Positions 24,663 to 33,635 of a stretch of DNA of 64,000 nucleotides are shown here, in pieces. Every line of letters begins with the position of its first letter. Position 1 is the stretch's first letter. A model generated the notes under the pieces. That model was given only the letters and a program-made list of their open reading frames with translations. It did not search any database and was not told where the DNA came from. The position numbers and the translations under genes were made by a program. The stretch comes from Halobacillus litoralis (GTDB taxonomy: Bacteria; Bacillota; Bacilli; Bacillales; Halobacillaceae), in the NCBI RefSeq assembly GCF_009856415.1, contig NZ_WMEZ01000003.1, positions 248,001-312,000 of the forward strand, read 5' to 3'.

Positions 24663-26594
24663 TCAAGCTAAAGGGTTTGGCACTTCCGTGTAGGCATCCC
24701 CTTTACTATTGCTCAGTCTCATTTGGGTCAATGACTTATGCATGACCGTGGGCTGGAATAGAAACGTTCGATCCTCAGCCACCTGGCCGGCCAAATCATC
24801 CACCAGGGACAATCGATCCAACTCTTCCTTTACCACTTTTTTGACTTCCACCCAAAAAGTCTTTTCCGGCAGTCCGGAATATTGTACAAGCTGACGGATG
24901 ATTTCTCCTAAATGGTTTTGAAAGACGGTGTAATACAACTTGTTGTGCATCGAAGAGCGGTCATTCGTCACACTGACGGAATCAGCGGCGAACTTTGGAG
25001 AAATCCCTTGTTTCCGAAGGCGTTCTGCATAAACCCTCGCTCCTCCCCAGTCCCGGAAAAAGAAACGGGTCAATCGTCCATTTTTGAACACAGGAAGGCT
25101 GTTCTGGAGATGGCCTTCCAATGCCACTCCATACTTGACCATCATCGTCATATAACCCGGGAGCACCTTTTGGATATAATGGCAGAAAAACTCTTTGGCC
25201 GCCCGTGTCCGAGTGAAGTGATTATTCGTCTGAAACTCCTGGACAAGCTCATGAAGAATCGTCAAACCACTGATCGGAGACCTGGCGTACAAACTCATTC
25301 CAGCAACGGCCACTTCTCCGTTTTCCAAATGTGGGTGGAGAGATTCCCGGATTAACATCGTCAGATTACGGCTTTTTAACCGCTCCTCAGAGTGGAAAGC
25401 AGCCCCGCCCCATTCGTTTAAGGGGACAAAGGAACGCAACTGTGGCTCTCTATCTTTGATTTCCCGGATCATTTGGGAGAAAACGGTGGAATTCATCGCT
25501 GTCTGTGTAGAGATTGAACGGACGGTCGACGTCATCTGGCTGTTCACAGCAAGCTTCAACACTGGCGCTTCTTTCCTTTTAGGAGCTACCGTCCGGAACG
25601 AAGATGTCGCCTCAGCATTTATCGGCTTTGAAGATAACAAGATCACTTCTTCATTTTCGATTTCCTTTTGATAAATCTCAGGGATCGCATGTTCGAACTG
25701 CCAGGGATGAACAGGCAAGATCGTGTACAGACTCTCTTCGTATCCACGATCCTTTAACTCCTTGTTGCCTGCCTCAGCGCTTTCTGGAAAACTGGATTCG
25801 AACGTTGCTCCTGTACTCCATACCAATGACTTTTTCACGGCTGCCAGGCGGATGGGAAACGTCTGATGAAATTCCGGTGAGTAACGGAACGTATCTTCAT
25901 AGGTCAAACCAATTTTCGTCTTGGCACCAGGATGAAGATGGTGTCCTTCAACGACAAGCTGTTCAAAAAATAAATGGGCGTCTGCCCCTTTTTTCAATAC
26001 GTAGTCGATGGAGGTTTCCACATCAAGGTCAGCCGCTTCTGTAAGCACCGTTTGCTCCCATCCCTCATGAAAAGTTAGGGCGAGCGCAAGATTTGCCGTT
26101 CCATTGTTCAACTCCTGCACAAATGTGTCCCGGTTTGGATAGTCTTCTTTATTAAACAAAAGAAATACAAGCTCTGCCGCGGAACATACAGAGCGAACCC
26201 TCTGTCCTTCCACCAGCAAAGGGACATCCACTTCTACGAAGCGGAACGCCGATTTATTGATAACCGGAAATAAGATTTTGTTCCCCTGCTTTTGAACCAG
26301 CAAATACGTACGCTCTTTCTGTAAATGAGAGTCTCCACTTTCAATCATTATTCTACGTAAATAAGCATCACTACCATCCATTATGGTCCCGCCGGAATAA
26401 AGATCATCAATGTTTTCGCGAATGATGGAATTCGCGAGCTTCAATAGGATGCCTTTTCTTGATTCAGCGCGACGGGCCCAAAAACGGGCGACATCAGCAG
26501 AGTGAACGCTTTTCAGGAATTGAAATGCCTGATCTTCTTCTTTTTGCAAACCAGGATTCCGCGACCTCATACGTTCAGTTAAAGGCAGGATCAT
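24663..26594 (-). CDS. NIS siderophore synthetase (IucA/IucC family), second
   Basis: A 643-aa ATP-dependent synthetase that joins a carboxylate (typically citrate) to an amine or alcohol. It has the IucA/IucC core at about 170-400 (GHHLHPGAKTKIGLTYED; LPVHPWQFEHAIPE; SFRTVAPK) and the FhuF-like C-terminal domain (about 440-600; GVALEGHLQNSLPVF, FFRDWGGARVYAERL). Its start overlaps the upstream paralogue by 20 nt, so the pair is translated as a unit. The partner amine cannot be read from the sequence. Confidence 0.9.
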   Translation of the reverse strand: MILPLTERMRSRNPGLQKEEDQAFQFLKSVHSADVARFWARRAESRKGILLKLANSIIRENIDDLYSGGTIMDGSDAYLRRIMIESGDSHLQKERTYLLVQKQGNKILFPVINKSAFRFVEVDVPLLVEGQRVRSVCSAAELVFLLFNKEDYPNRDTFVQELNNGTANLALALTFHEGWEQTVLTEAADLDVETSIDYVLKKGADAHLFFEQLVVEGHHLHPGAKTKIGLTYEDTFRYSPEFHQTFPIRLAAVKKSLVWSTGATFESSFPESAEAGNKELKDRGYEESLYTILPVHPWQFEHAIPEIYQKEIENEEVILLSSKPINAEATSSFRTVAPKRKEAPVLKLAVNSQMTSTVRSISTQTAMNSTVFSQMIREIKDREPQLRSFVPLNEWGGAAFHSEERLKSRNLTMLIRESLHPHLENGEVAVAGMSLYARSPISGLTILHELVQEFQTNNHFTRTRAAKEFFCHYIQKVLPGYMTMMVKYGVALEGHLQNSLPVFKNGRLTRFFFRDWGGARVYAERLRKQGISPKFAADSVSVTNDRSSMHNKLYYTVFQNHLGEIIRQLVQYSGLPEKTFWVEVKKVVKEELDRLSLVDDLAGQVAEDRTFLFQPTVMHKSLTQMRLSNSKGDAYTEVPNPLA

Positions 26595-28416
26595 TTTGTT
26601 TCACCTCTTTTCTTTTGGCAAAAGGATGAGGAATTTCAACATAGAGATTATCGGTATATTGATCGGTCAAACGCATTTTCACGAGAGCCTTCATCTTCGT
26701 CGGTTTCGTAAGAATCTCCTCTTTGTCGAGCAAGTCTTTTGTTGGAATTTGTTTATCCTCTTTCATTTGTTCATACGTTTCGCGGATCACCTGCTCAACT
26801 TCACTCCACATCTTTTCTTCTTTCACAGATGTTCGTCTAGCCAGTGCAACGATGATCTCCCCTAGATGATTATGGAAAAGCGCATGGGAGAACACATCCA
26901 GCAACTCAGACCGATCTTTCGTTAGTAGATTTGTACTTGGATCGATCGGCTGTTGATCGAAATACTGTTCTAAGCGTTCGTTCATGATCCGAATACCTCC
27001 GTAATCTCGGAGCACTGCCTTTTTCGGCTTCCCTTTTTCAAAAATGACCACACAATTTTGGAGGTGAGCTTCCATGCTAATCCCGTATTTTGTAAGCAAG
27101 GTAAGTATACCGGGCAGCACGGTCTTCGCATAGTCATGGATGAATGCTTCATGTGAAGGATAGGCTGCAGCCAGTTCTTCTACGATCAGCTTCCTTGAAA
27201 ATGGTGAAGGCGCAAGCAGAGAAGCCGCCGGAACTGCCACTTCTTCTTTTTCCAGGTCACGCTCTGGGTTTTCACGTAAAATCGCCGCCGCATTCTTCTG
27301 CAGGAAATTCCGGTTCTCTTCTTCCGCTGGTTTATAATGAATACCGACCTCCTCTCCCATGACGGAAAGGGATTGTGATAGACCCTCATCACGACTGAAA
27401 ATGGTTTGCAAGAGTCGGGATAAGGTCGGACCGTTTTTTGTCGATGCCGCTGAAACTGTTCGAACCGCGCTAGTCATCTGTACGTTGACAGCAGTTTTGA
27501 TGTGATGTTTAGACCGATCGTCCAGTGGCGCAAGGGACCGGAACGAAATCAGTGCTGAGGTCGGGATTGTGACTTCATTGATCGGAAGTAGTAATTTTTC
27601 TTTCAAGTCATCCTTATAATATCTTGTAATGGTATGTTCCCACTGCCATGGGTGGATCGGAATGATTTCATAGTCTTCCGCAACTAATTCATTTGTTTGA
27701 CAGACGTGTTGGAATGCATTTTTCAACTGCGGGTATTCTTGCAAAAGGACGGACTTCGTGCTTTCACCATTTTTTGAAGTCATATGATATCGCTCTTTAT
27801 GAACGAGCAGTGGCAGGACGTCCGGTTTCCCTTGCCATTCCGGTGCATACCGGGCGACATCTTCAGGCGTCAGGCCCATTCTTGTTCGGCTGCATGGGTG
27901 AATGGTATGCCCCTGGATGACCCACTGCTCGAAAAAAGTCAGCGGGCTTTTCAGAGAAGCTGCATAAGAGAACGCATCTTCCGCCAGGTTTTCGATTTGT
28001 CTTCTTCTATGCTCCGCTACTGTAAGAGCTAGTGCCAAGTTCGTCACACTGTTGAGAACTTCTTTATAAAAATCAGACCGATTATTTCCCGGGAAAAGCA
28101 ATTCTAAACAAGTTTCGGTTTTATCGACCAGTGATTGGTTATTTTCTAGATCCACAAAGAGGATGTCTCCATTAATATCGATGTGTTGGAATATGTAAAG
28201 AGTAGAAATGGGTACGTGAAGTGCTCCATCTTTTACGAAGAGGACCAGCGTATTCCCTCGGTTCCTCCATTCATGGGAAACGACACGCTCCCGAAAAATC
28301 GCTTGAATCAGTTGATGTAACGTAAGGGTGTCTGCTCTTTTCACATGTTCTAAAAATGATGATTGATCACCAGGTAATTTCTTTTGTATTAGATTCTTGG
28401 CTTCCACTGCGTTCAC
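26575..28416 (-). CDS. NIS siderophore synthetase (IucA/IucC family), first
   Basis: A 613-aa paralogue of the downstream synthetase. Conserved segments are GHTIHPCSRTRMGLTPEDV, IPIHPWQWEHTI, SFRSLAPLDDRSKHH, GISMEAHLQNCVVIF and LRDYGGIRIMNERL. Two synthetases in tandem fit a pathway where the amine or amino acid is coupled twice to citrate, as in staphyloferrin A or rhizoferrin. It is the first gene of a three-gene operon facing away from the FhuF-like reductase. No MFS exporter or binding protein gene is in the cluster. Confidence 0.9.
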   Translation of the reverse strand: MNAVEAKNLIQKKLPGDQSSFLEHVKRADTLTLHQLIQAIFRERVVSHEWRNRGNTLVLFVKDGALHVPISTLYIFQHIDINGDILFVDLENNQSLVDKTETCLELLFPGNNRSDFYKEVLNSVTNLALALTVAEHRRRQIENLAEDAFSYAASLKSPLTFFEQWVIQGHTIHPCSRTRMGLTPEDVARYAPEWQGKPDVLPLLVHKERYHMTSKNGESTKSVLLQEYPQLKNAFQHVCQTNELVAEDYEIIPIHPWQWEHTITRYYKDDLKEKLLLPINEVTIPTSALISFRSLAPLDDRSKHHIKTAVNVQMTSAVRTVSAASTKNGPTLSRLLQTIFSRDEGLSQSLSVMGEEVGIHYKPAEEENRNFLQKNAAAILRENPERDLEKEEVAVPAASLLAPSPFSRKLIVEELAAAYPSHEAFIHDYAKTVLPGILTLLTKYGISMEAHLQNCVVIFEKGKPKKAVLRDYGGIRIMNERLEQYFDQQPIDPSTNLLTKDRSELLDVFSHALFHNHLGEIIVALARRTSVKEEKMWSEVEQVIRETYEQMKEDKQIPTKDLLDKEEILTKPTKMKALVKMRLTDQYTDNLYVEIPHPFAKRKEVKQNDPAFN

Positions 28417-28570
28417 CTCCGTGGAGGAATAATGTTGTATTGTAAATCTGCCTATTCCCTAAAACAATGAATGATAATCGGACCTACTTGTGTTCATAGC
28501 CTTAGCTTACTCCCAAGTCCATGTCCATTATGCTTCTAAAGTTGTTGTATGATTGGTTTTATTTTATAAT

Positions 28571-28585
28571 TGAAAACAGTTATCA
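28571..28585. promoter_or_regulatory. Fur-box candidate
   Basis: TGAAAACAGTTATCA matches the 7-1-7 Fur consensus TGATAATNATTATCA at 11 of 14 fixed positions and lies 35 nt before the reductase start. The divergent siderophore operon begins 155 nt away; a second partial half-site (TGATAAT at 28471-28477) lies nearer to it. Iron repression of both units is expected. Confidence 0.55.
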
Positions 28586-28619
28586 GCAAAAATAAAGCTT
28601 ACAAACGGGAGACATCGAT

Positions 28620-29363
28620 ATGAAACGAGTATTTGAACAAATTCAGAACGATCATCGCATCTTTGTTGGTTCTGAGTACAAGGACCGTTCTCATTACAAA
28701 GTCGATGATCTCATCCAAAATAAAAAAGCAATGAAGGAATTGTTGGAGATTCAAAAAGATCAACTGGACGCCCCTAATCTTGCCATCACTGGTTTATTGT
28801 TCGGAAAGATGTATTCCGTCCTCACGATGGGGTTGTTCGAGACGATGGTTAACCATGGAGTCGTCATTGATGCAGGCCCTGAAATGATTAGTATCGAACT
28901 GAAAGAGAAAAATGCAATGAATTATATTGTAGACGAGTCTGCTGTTCACAAAATCGCGGACTTACCAGAAGAGAAAGTAAAAGAGTATATTCATACGTTC
29001 ATTACTCAGCACTTACAACCATTGTTTCAAACCGTCGCACAAGTGTCCAAGTGCAAGACGACACACATGCGCTCCATCGTCTCTCACAACCTTCATCAAC
29101 GGAAAGGCACGCTTGTGAAAGACCAAGCAGATGAATGGACAGAAACCGTCTTCCGCTGGTTCACCACCCATGAACTCTTCAAGGAGAACAAGCGGAACCC
29201 ATTACATTTCAAATTCCGCTTCTACCAGGCGGACAACGGAAAAGAAACGTATGTCAGACGGCACTGCTGCATGAAATACATGCTTCATGACGCAGACAAA
29301 GCCAAATGCTGCCCCACATGCCCTCTCATCCCAGATGAAGAACGTGACGACCGCATCAAATAA
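28620..29363 (+). CDS. FhuF-like ferric-siderophore reductase
   Basis: A 247-aa cytosolic protein with the FhuF C-terminal cysteine cluster: RRHCCMKY followed by KCCPTCPLI, i.e. CC-x(12)-CC-x2-C spacing at about residues 214-235, which holds a [2Fe-2S] centre in FhuF. The N-terminal part is FhuF-like (LFGKMYSVLTMGLFETM). It releases iron from the imported siderophore by reduction (family knowledge). It is divergent from the NIS synthetase operon with a Fur-box candidate between them and a terminator after it. Confidence 0.88.
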   Translation: MKRVFEQIQNDHRIFVGSEYKDRSHYKVDDLIQNKKAMKELLEIQKDQLDAPNLAITGLLFGKMYSVLTMGLFETMVNHGVVIDAGPEMISIELKEKNAMNYIVDESAVHKIADLPEEKVKEYIHTFITQHLQPLFQTVAQVSKCKTTHMRSIVSHNLHQRKGTLVKDQADEWTETVFRWFTTHELFKENKRNPLHFKFRFYQADNGKETYVRRHCCMKYMLHDADKAKCCPTCPLIPDEERDDRIK

Positions 29364-29400
29364 AGCCCGAGCTCACCAAAAGCTCAGGGCTTATTTTTAT
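29362..29400 (+). terminator. Terminator after FhuF-like gene
   Basis: Stem AAGCCCGAGCT / AGCTCAGGGCTT (one bulge), followed by ATTTTTAT, starting at the stop codon. Confidence 0.85.
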
Positions 29401-29498
29401 GCGTAGTTGGAAAAATAACTGGGATAATATGTATGACCTGGTACACCAATATTTTCCACAACTTCACACTCATCTACAGTCTTTCTATATAAATAATG

Positions 29499-29531
29499 AA
29501 AATCCCCACAGGCGTTTCCTGTGGGGATTTT
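29499..29531. terminator. Terminator of the mtl operon
   Basis: A 14-bp stem AAAATCCCCACAGG / CCTGTGGGGATTTT with a 5-nt loop, immediately beyond the mtlD stop codon (29538). Symmetric A/T ends make it bidirectional. Bases 29401-29498 show no gene; they hold one copy of the GACCTGGTACACCA-type short repeat (29435-29448). Confidence 0.9.
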
Positions 29532-29537
29532 CATAGG

Positions 29538-30683
29538 TTAGTTCATTTCTTTATACTTTTTTTCTACCAGTTGGACTAAACGGGAATCATCACTTAGCCC
29601 TGAGATATCCTTAAATGCAGCGGTAGGGCCTTGGTCTGAGACTTTACCCTGCAGCTGACTAGCTTCAGGGTCTGCTTCATTTTTGTAGCTCAGTGCAACG
29701 GCAATGACCTCTACTAAATGTTGCGGATCCTCTTTCACTCGTTCTAAATATTCTACAGCTGGCCTTACAAGACGATCTTTCGGTCCAAGCTTACGGATTG
29801 GAGCACGGCCTACACGGGTAACTTCATCCGACAAGTCCGGGTTCAAGAAACGGTTAATGATCTGGTCAATATAAGCCCTATGCTGTTCCTTGCCGAACCC
29901 ATACTTCTCAATCAGTACAGCTCCCGTTTCTCGTAATGCGCCTTCCACCTTCTCCTTGACTCTATAATCATCCATCGCATCTTTGATCGTTGAATGACCA
30001 TAATAACTTCCAAGGTAGGCTGTCGCTGCATGGCCCGTATTGACAGTGAACAACTTCCGTTCGATATAAGGAGTGAGGTCCTCCACATAGGTGATTCCTT
30101 CCACTTCCGGCTGTTCTCCTTTGATGGCAGTCGTTTCTACTACCCATTCATAATAGGGCTCCACTTTAACTGTCAAAGGATCTTCATTGTGCTGATCAGG
30201 GACGATTCTGTCCACCGCCGCATTCGGAAAACCAATCGAATCTTCCAGCTGATCGTGCAAGGACTCCTCCATATTTTCAAGCACATGCTGTTTCAAAGCT
30301 TCCGACCCACCAATCATGTTTTCACATGCAATGACATTTATAGGTCCCGCTTGATCCATCATACGTTTTTCTAACCCTTCCGACAAAAGCTTTGCAATGA
30401 CGGGAAGAATGTTAGGTCCAACAGCGGTCGTAACAAGATCCGCATGAGCGATCGCTTCCACCACCTCTTGTGCCTGTTTCATACTATTCAATCCGCTCAC
30501 ATTCTTAACTTCGATGGTAGAATCGTCGCCAGCTAGTTTCACTTGGTACTGTTTGCGTTCATTCAATAGGTGTATCAACGCTTCATTGACATCGACAAAA
30601 ACCGTCTCATAGCCGGACTGATCGAGAAGCGCACCGATGAACCCTCGTCCTATATTTCCTGCACCGAAATGAACAGCTCTCAT
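29538..30683 (-). CDS. mtlD: Mannitol-1-phosphate 5-dehydrogenase
   Basis: A 381-aa NAD-dependent enzyme converting mannitol 1-phosphate to fructose 6-phosphate. Start is ATG 30683 (MRAVHFGAGNIGRGFIG, the Rossmann motif at the very N-terminus), one base after the mtlF stop; the longer frame would add a basic tail not found in the family. Other motifs are FVDVNEALI, ACENMIGGS, KLFTVNTGHA (with the catalytic Lys) and GRAPIRKLG. Last gene of the mannitol operon. Confidence 0.95.
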   Translation of the reverse strand: MRAVHFGAGNIGRGFIGALLDQSGYETVFVDVNEALIHLLNERKQYQVKLAGDDSTIEVKNVSGLNSMKQAQEVVEAIAHADLVTTAVGPNILPVIAKLLSEGLEKRMMDQAGPINVIACENMIGGSEALKQHVLENMEESLHDQLEDSIGFPNAAVDRIVPDQHNEDPLTVKVEPYYEWVVETTAIKGEQPEVEGITYVEDLTPYIERKLFTVNTGHAATAYLGSYYGHSTIKDAMDDYRVKEKVEGALRETGAVLIEKYGFGKEQHRAYIDQIINRFLNPDLSDEVTRVGRAPIRKLGPKDRLVRPAVEYLERVKEDPQHLVEVIAVALSYKNEADPEASQLQGKVSDQGPTAAFKDISGLSDDSRLVQLVEKKYKEMN

Positions 30684-30684
30684 C

Positions 30685-31122
30685 TTACTCCACCTCGCTG
30701 AACGTCTGAAGAACTTCTTCCTTCGTTTCCGCTTCAATCAACTTTTCAACATTCTCCTCTTCAGAACAAACGATCGCAATCTGAGAAAGGATTTCTAAAT
30801 GCTCATTCCCTTTACCTGCAATACCGATAAGCAGCTTCACAATGTTTCCGTCTCCGAAATCGACCCCTTCCGGTACAGTAACAACAGAGATGCCCGTTTC
30901 ATTAACAGATTTCTTCGCATCCTCCGTCCCATGAGGAATAGCTACGAAGTTCCCCATGAATGTAGACGTAATTTCCTCACGCTTCAGCATTTCTTCAATA
31001 TAAGCTTCATCCACATACCCTTGTTCGTTTAAAATTCCACCAACATAGCGGATCGCCTCTTCTTTTGTTGCCAGGCTCTTGTTCAATTCGATGTTTTCTT
31101 TTTTCAAAATGTTTGTAGACAT
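30685..31122 (-). CDS. mtlF: Mannitol-specific PTS enzyme IIA
   Basis: A 145-aa IIA domain protein. Phosphoryl-accepting His64 is in FVAIPHGTED, the standard MtlF/FruA site, with the EITSTFMGNF and GIAGKGNEHLEILSQIA segments after it. It receives phosphate from HPr and passes it to the IIB domain of MtlA. It is a separate polypeptide because MtlA here ends after the IIB domain. One base separates its stop from the mtlD ATG. Confidence 0.95.
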   Translation of the reverse strand: MSTNILKKENIELNKSLATKEEAIRYVGGILNEQGYVDEAYIEEMLKREEITSTFMGNFVAIPHGTEDAKKSVNETGISVVTVPEGVDFGDGNIVKLLIGIAGKGNEHLEILSQIAIVCSEEENVEKLIEAETKEEVLQTFSEVE

Positions 31123-31134
31123 AGTAAAACTCCC

Positions 31135-33228
31135 TTATCCTTTAGATTTTAAAAATGTATAAAGCTTGTTCGCTATAAAGCGAAGGATTTTTTCTTCATT
31201 TTCTGACTCTAAAATCGACGTACACTCTTCATCTTCAATAATGAGAGAACTGATATAACTCAACGTTTCCAGCCCTTCTTGACTTGGTGCTTCAGGTGCG
31301 AGCATGATTAGCATCGTCTTCATGGGCATCTCTTCTCCGTCCATTCCCTCTACTTTTAGAGGTTCATTCAGAATATGGACAGAAAAGGAAGGTTGGTCGA
31401 TGGAAGCACTTCTCGCATGATAAAGAGCAAGGCTGGTCTCCGGGATTCCTAGGCCGCCGATTTTTTCCCGTTCCAGCAAATGATCAACGATAGGGTTCAC
31501 TTCAGAAACGGCTCCGGACTCTTTCATATGTTGAACGGCTTGCCCCAGGGCACCATCCACATGAGCAGCCTCTATATTCGTCACAAGCAGGTGGTCAAGA
31601 ACCTTACTTATGCTACGAGCATAACGTCCATAAGCTCCGATTTTCTCTTGAATGGCTTGAAAAGTCTGAGCCTCTCCACCCTTCGGTTCCGTAACCGGCT
31701 TCTTCATCTGCTTTGTCACACGTACCCTTCTAATTGCATGTTCGATTTTGTGAATATCCTTTTTAGGTAAGACAGGACTCACCTGTACGTATCCTTCTAC
31801 ATCAACTAGACGAATGGTGGATACAATCAAGTCGTAGTGGGATGTATCCATACCCTTAAGGTCAAACAGCGAATGATGTTCAATTTGTTCAATTTCATTG
31901 AATTTCTTTTGCAATTTGGCCGCCAGTATTTTGGCTGTGCCAATCCCGCTGGAACAAACGACAAGCACGTTGATTCCGGCCACACCTTCCATGTTGAGAA
32001 GCGCAGATGCAAAATGCATGACGATAAAAGCCGTCTCTTCACGCGGAAAATCCAACCCTGGAAAGACTTCCTGAAGCGATTTTTTCACTTCTTCGAACAA
32101 AACTGGATAATCTTCCTCCATTTGATCAGTAAATGAGTTTTCGATATCCATGTTATGCTGCAAACGGTAAACACTAGGTTTCAAGTGAACCACAAGATCA
32201 TTCAATAATCGGTCATACTCGTTGAAATCCATCCCTACACGCCGGGAAACTTTAGCGATCAGCTGTTTCGCTTTAAAAGCGATGCTCATACTTGATTCTT
32301 CAAGCAGAGTATCACGATTGTACCTCGCTTTCGCCCCCATCAAATGCATCGTAATATAACCAGTTTCGGCTTCTGGTATAGAGAGTTGAAACGCATCAGC
32401 TAATTGATCGATCAAACCTTCCGCAAAAGAATACTCTTTCGTAGATCGAAGCTTTTCCAGCTGTGTTTCATCGATATGAATCTTTTCCCCTTGCTGCATA
32501 CGCTCAATCGCTAAAGCAAGATGCACGACCAACGCGATGTAAGCACTATCTGCCAGAGGATACGATAAATCCTTCCGCAACTCATCCACGTGGTGTTCGA
32601 TAAGCGCAAGCGTTTCTTTATTTACGATATCCAGTAGCTGTCCGGATAAAGAATCTTCAACCGCTTTATTCCCTTCCTGGATGTTCTGCCTCACCATGGA
32701 GAAAAAATCAAGCTCGTTCATATGGGTCATAATTAATTGGCTGATGGCTTCTCGGATCCCTGATTCTTCGCCAACCACTTCGACGCCATAGCCTCTTTTT
32801 CTAACAAGCTTCAACTGAAAGTCCTTGAGGTGTTCTTCAATCTTATCGAGGTCATGACTGATGGTTGCGACCGTGACACCGAGATCATTCGCAATCGCCA
32901 CCAGCTTGACAGGTCCACGAGTTTCCAAAAGCTTAGATAAGATCAACACATGTCTCTCTTCCGGCGTATAATCCACCGAGGCTTGCTGTCTTAACTCCAT
33001 TTTCAGCATTTTCTTCTGATCCACAGGCCCTTTCACCAAAAGGACCCCCCCAGATTCTTTCTCGAATGACAACTCCCTTGCGGCCAGGATATCTTCCATC
33101 CCTTTCAAATCCCGATGCACTGTTCTTGTGCTGATATCGAGTTCTTTGGCCAATTGTTTCACCGTCACTGGATCTTCCTGACCAAGCAGGCGATCTAAGA
33201 TCTTCCTTTCACGGCCCGTCACATACAT
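31135..33228 (-). CDS. mtlR: MtlR, PRD-containing mannitol operon activator
   Basis: A 697-aa activator with two HTH segments (about 15-40 VKQLAKELDISTRTVHRDLKGM; about 100-130), two PRD domains (about 190-400), a IIB(Gat)-like domain (VVCSSGIGTAKIL at about 417) and a C-terminal IIA(Mtl)-like domain (GGLGIPETSLALYHARS, His about 604). By analogy with B. subtilis MtlR, PRD2 phosphorylation by HPr activates and dephosphorylation of the IIB-like Cys by MtlA-mediated transfer also activates. It sits inside the operon before mtlF and has its own promoter (33284-33312) and operator. Confidence 0.94.
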   Translation of the reverse strand: MYVTGRERKILDRLLGQEDPVTVKQLAKELDISTRTVHRDLKGMEDILAARELSFEKESGGVLLVKGPVDQKKMLKMELRQQASVDYTPEERHVLILSKLLETRGPVKLVAIANDLGVTVATISHDLDKIEEHLKDFQLKLVRKRGYGVEVVGEESGIREAISQLIMTHMNELDFFSMVRQNIQEGNKAVEDSLSGQLLDIVNKETLALIEHHVDELRKDLSYPLADSAYIALVVHLALAIERMQQGEKIHIDETQLEKLRSTKEYSFAEGLIDQLADAFQLSIPEAETGYITMHLMGAKARYNRDTLLEESSMSIAFKAKQLIAKVSRRVGMDFNEYDRLLNDLVVHLKPSVYRLQHNMDIENSFTDQMEEDYPVLFEEVKKSLQEVFPGLDFPREETAFIVMHFASALLNMEGVAGINVLVVCSSGIGTAKILAAKLQKKFNEIEQIEHHSLFDLKGMDTSHYDLIVSTIRLVDVEGYVQVSPVLPKKDIHKIEHAIRRVRVTKQMKKPVTEPKGGEAQTFQAIQEKIGAYGRYARSISKVLDHLLVTNIEAAHVDGALGQAVQHMKESGAVSEVNPIVDHLLEREKIGGLGIPETSLALYHARSASIDQPSFSVHILNEPLKVEGMDGEEMPMKTMLIMLAPEAPSQEGLETLSYISSLIIEDEECTSILESENEEKILRFIANKLYTFLKSKG

Positions 33229-33283
33229 CCCCGATCCACCTCCTTCAAGGACAAGATTTAATAACTATTGTTTCTATACTTCT

Positions 33284-33312
33284 ATGATATGTTGCATCGT
33301 AAGGGTTTTCAA
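33284..33312 (-). promoter_or_regulatory. Promoter of mtlR
   Basis: On the minus strand: -35 TTGAAA (33307-33312), 17-bp spacer, -10 TATCAT (33284-33289), about 55 nt before the mtlR start. Confidence 0.65.
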
Positions 33313-33329
33313 TGATTAGAAAAGTCATC

Positions 33330-33352
33330 TTCGTCACACGATTCGTGACAAA
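33330..33352. promoter_or_regulatory. MtlR operator candidate at PmtlR
   Basis: TTCGTCA-N9-TGACAAA inverted repeat, 17 nt upstream of the -35 of the mtlR promoter. Same spacing and near-identical arms as the site in front of mtlA. Confidence 0.65.
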
Positions 33353-33475
33353 ATTTAATAACCACTCCTTGTGGCAGAACCGCGCCATCCTTGTGTGACG
33401 GTGGAGGCTCACGCTCTCTTTACATTGGGAAGCCCGTAACTTCATTGGGAGCTATAAGATTATAGGCTCTTTAAG

Positions 33476-33601
33476 TTATCAGTGGCTGCGGGACATTTAT
33501 CAGTGAGTTTTCATGATTTATCAGTGACTTTGGAACTCCTATCAGTAGCTTTTAGTCATTTATCGGTGACTTTTTAACTTTTATCATTATCAGATAAACA
33601 G
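33476..33601. repeat. Six tandem imperfect 21-bp direct repeats between mtlA and mtlR
   Basis: Units start at 33476, 33497, 33518, 33539, 33560 and 33581, all exactly 21 bp apart. Openings are TTATCAGTGG, TTATCAGTGA, TTATCAGTGA, CTATCAGTAG, TTATCGGTGA and TTATCATTAT; consensus TTATCAGTGACTTTT plus six variable bases. The rest of the 33229-33635 spacer holds the mtlR promoter and operator and the mtlA terminator; 33353-33475 has no gene. Confidence 0.8.
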
Positions 33602-33629
33602 AGGCCTGATCAAAGTGATCAGGCCTCTG
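33599..33629 (-). terminator. Hairpin after mtlA
   Basis: A perfect 14-bp stem CAGAGGCCTGATCA / TGATCAGGCCTCTG with a 3-nt loop. The U tail on the minus strand is weak (TTTATC), so it may attenuate or protect mRNA ends rather than stop all transcription into mtlR. Confidence 0.65.
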
Positions 33630-33635
33630 AGGGAC

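Noticed and set aside
28471-28477. TGATAAT at 28471 as a second full Fur box
   Set aside because: Only one half-site fits; the other half is poor, so it was not listed as a feature.
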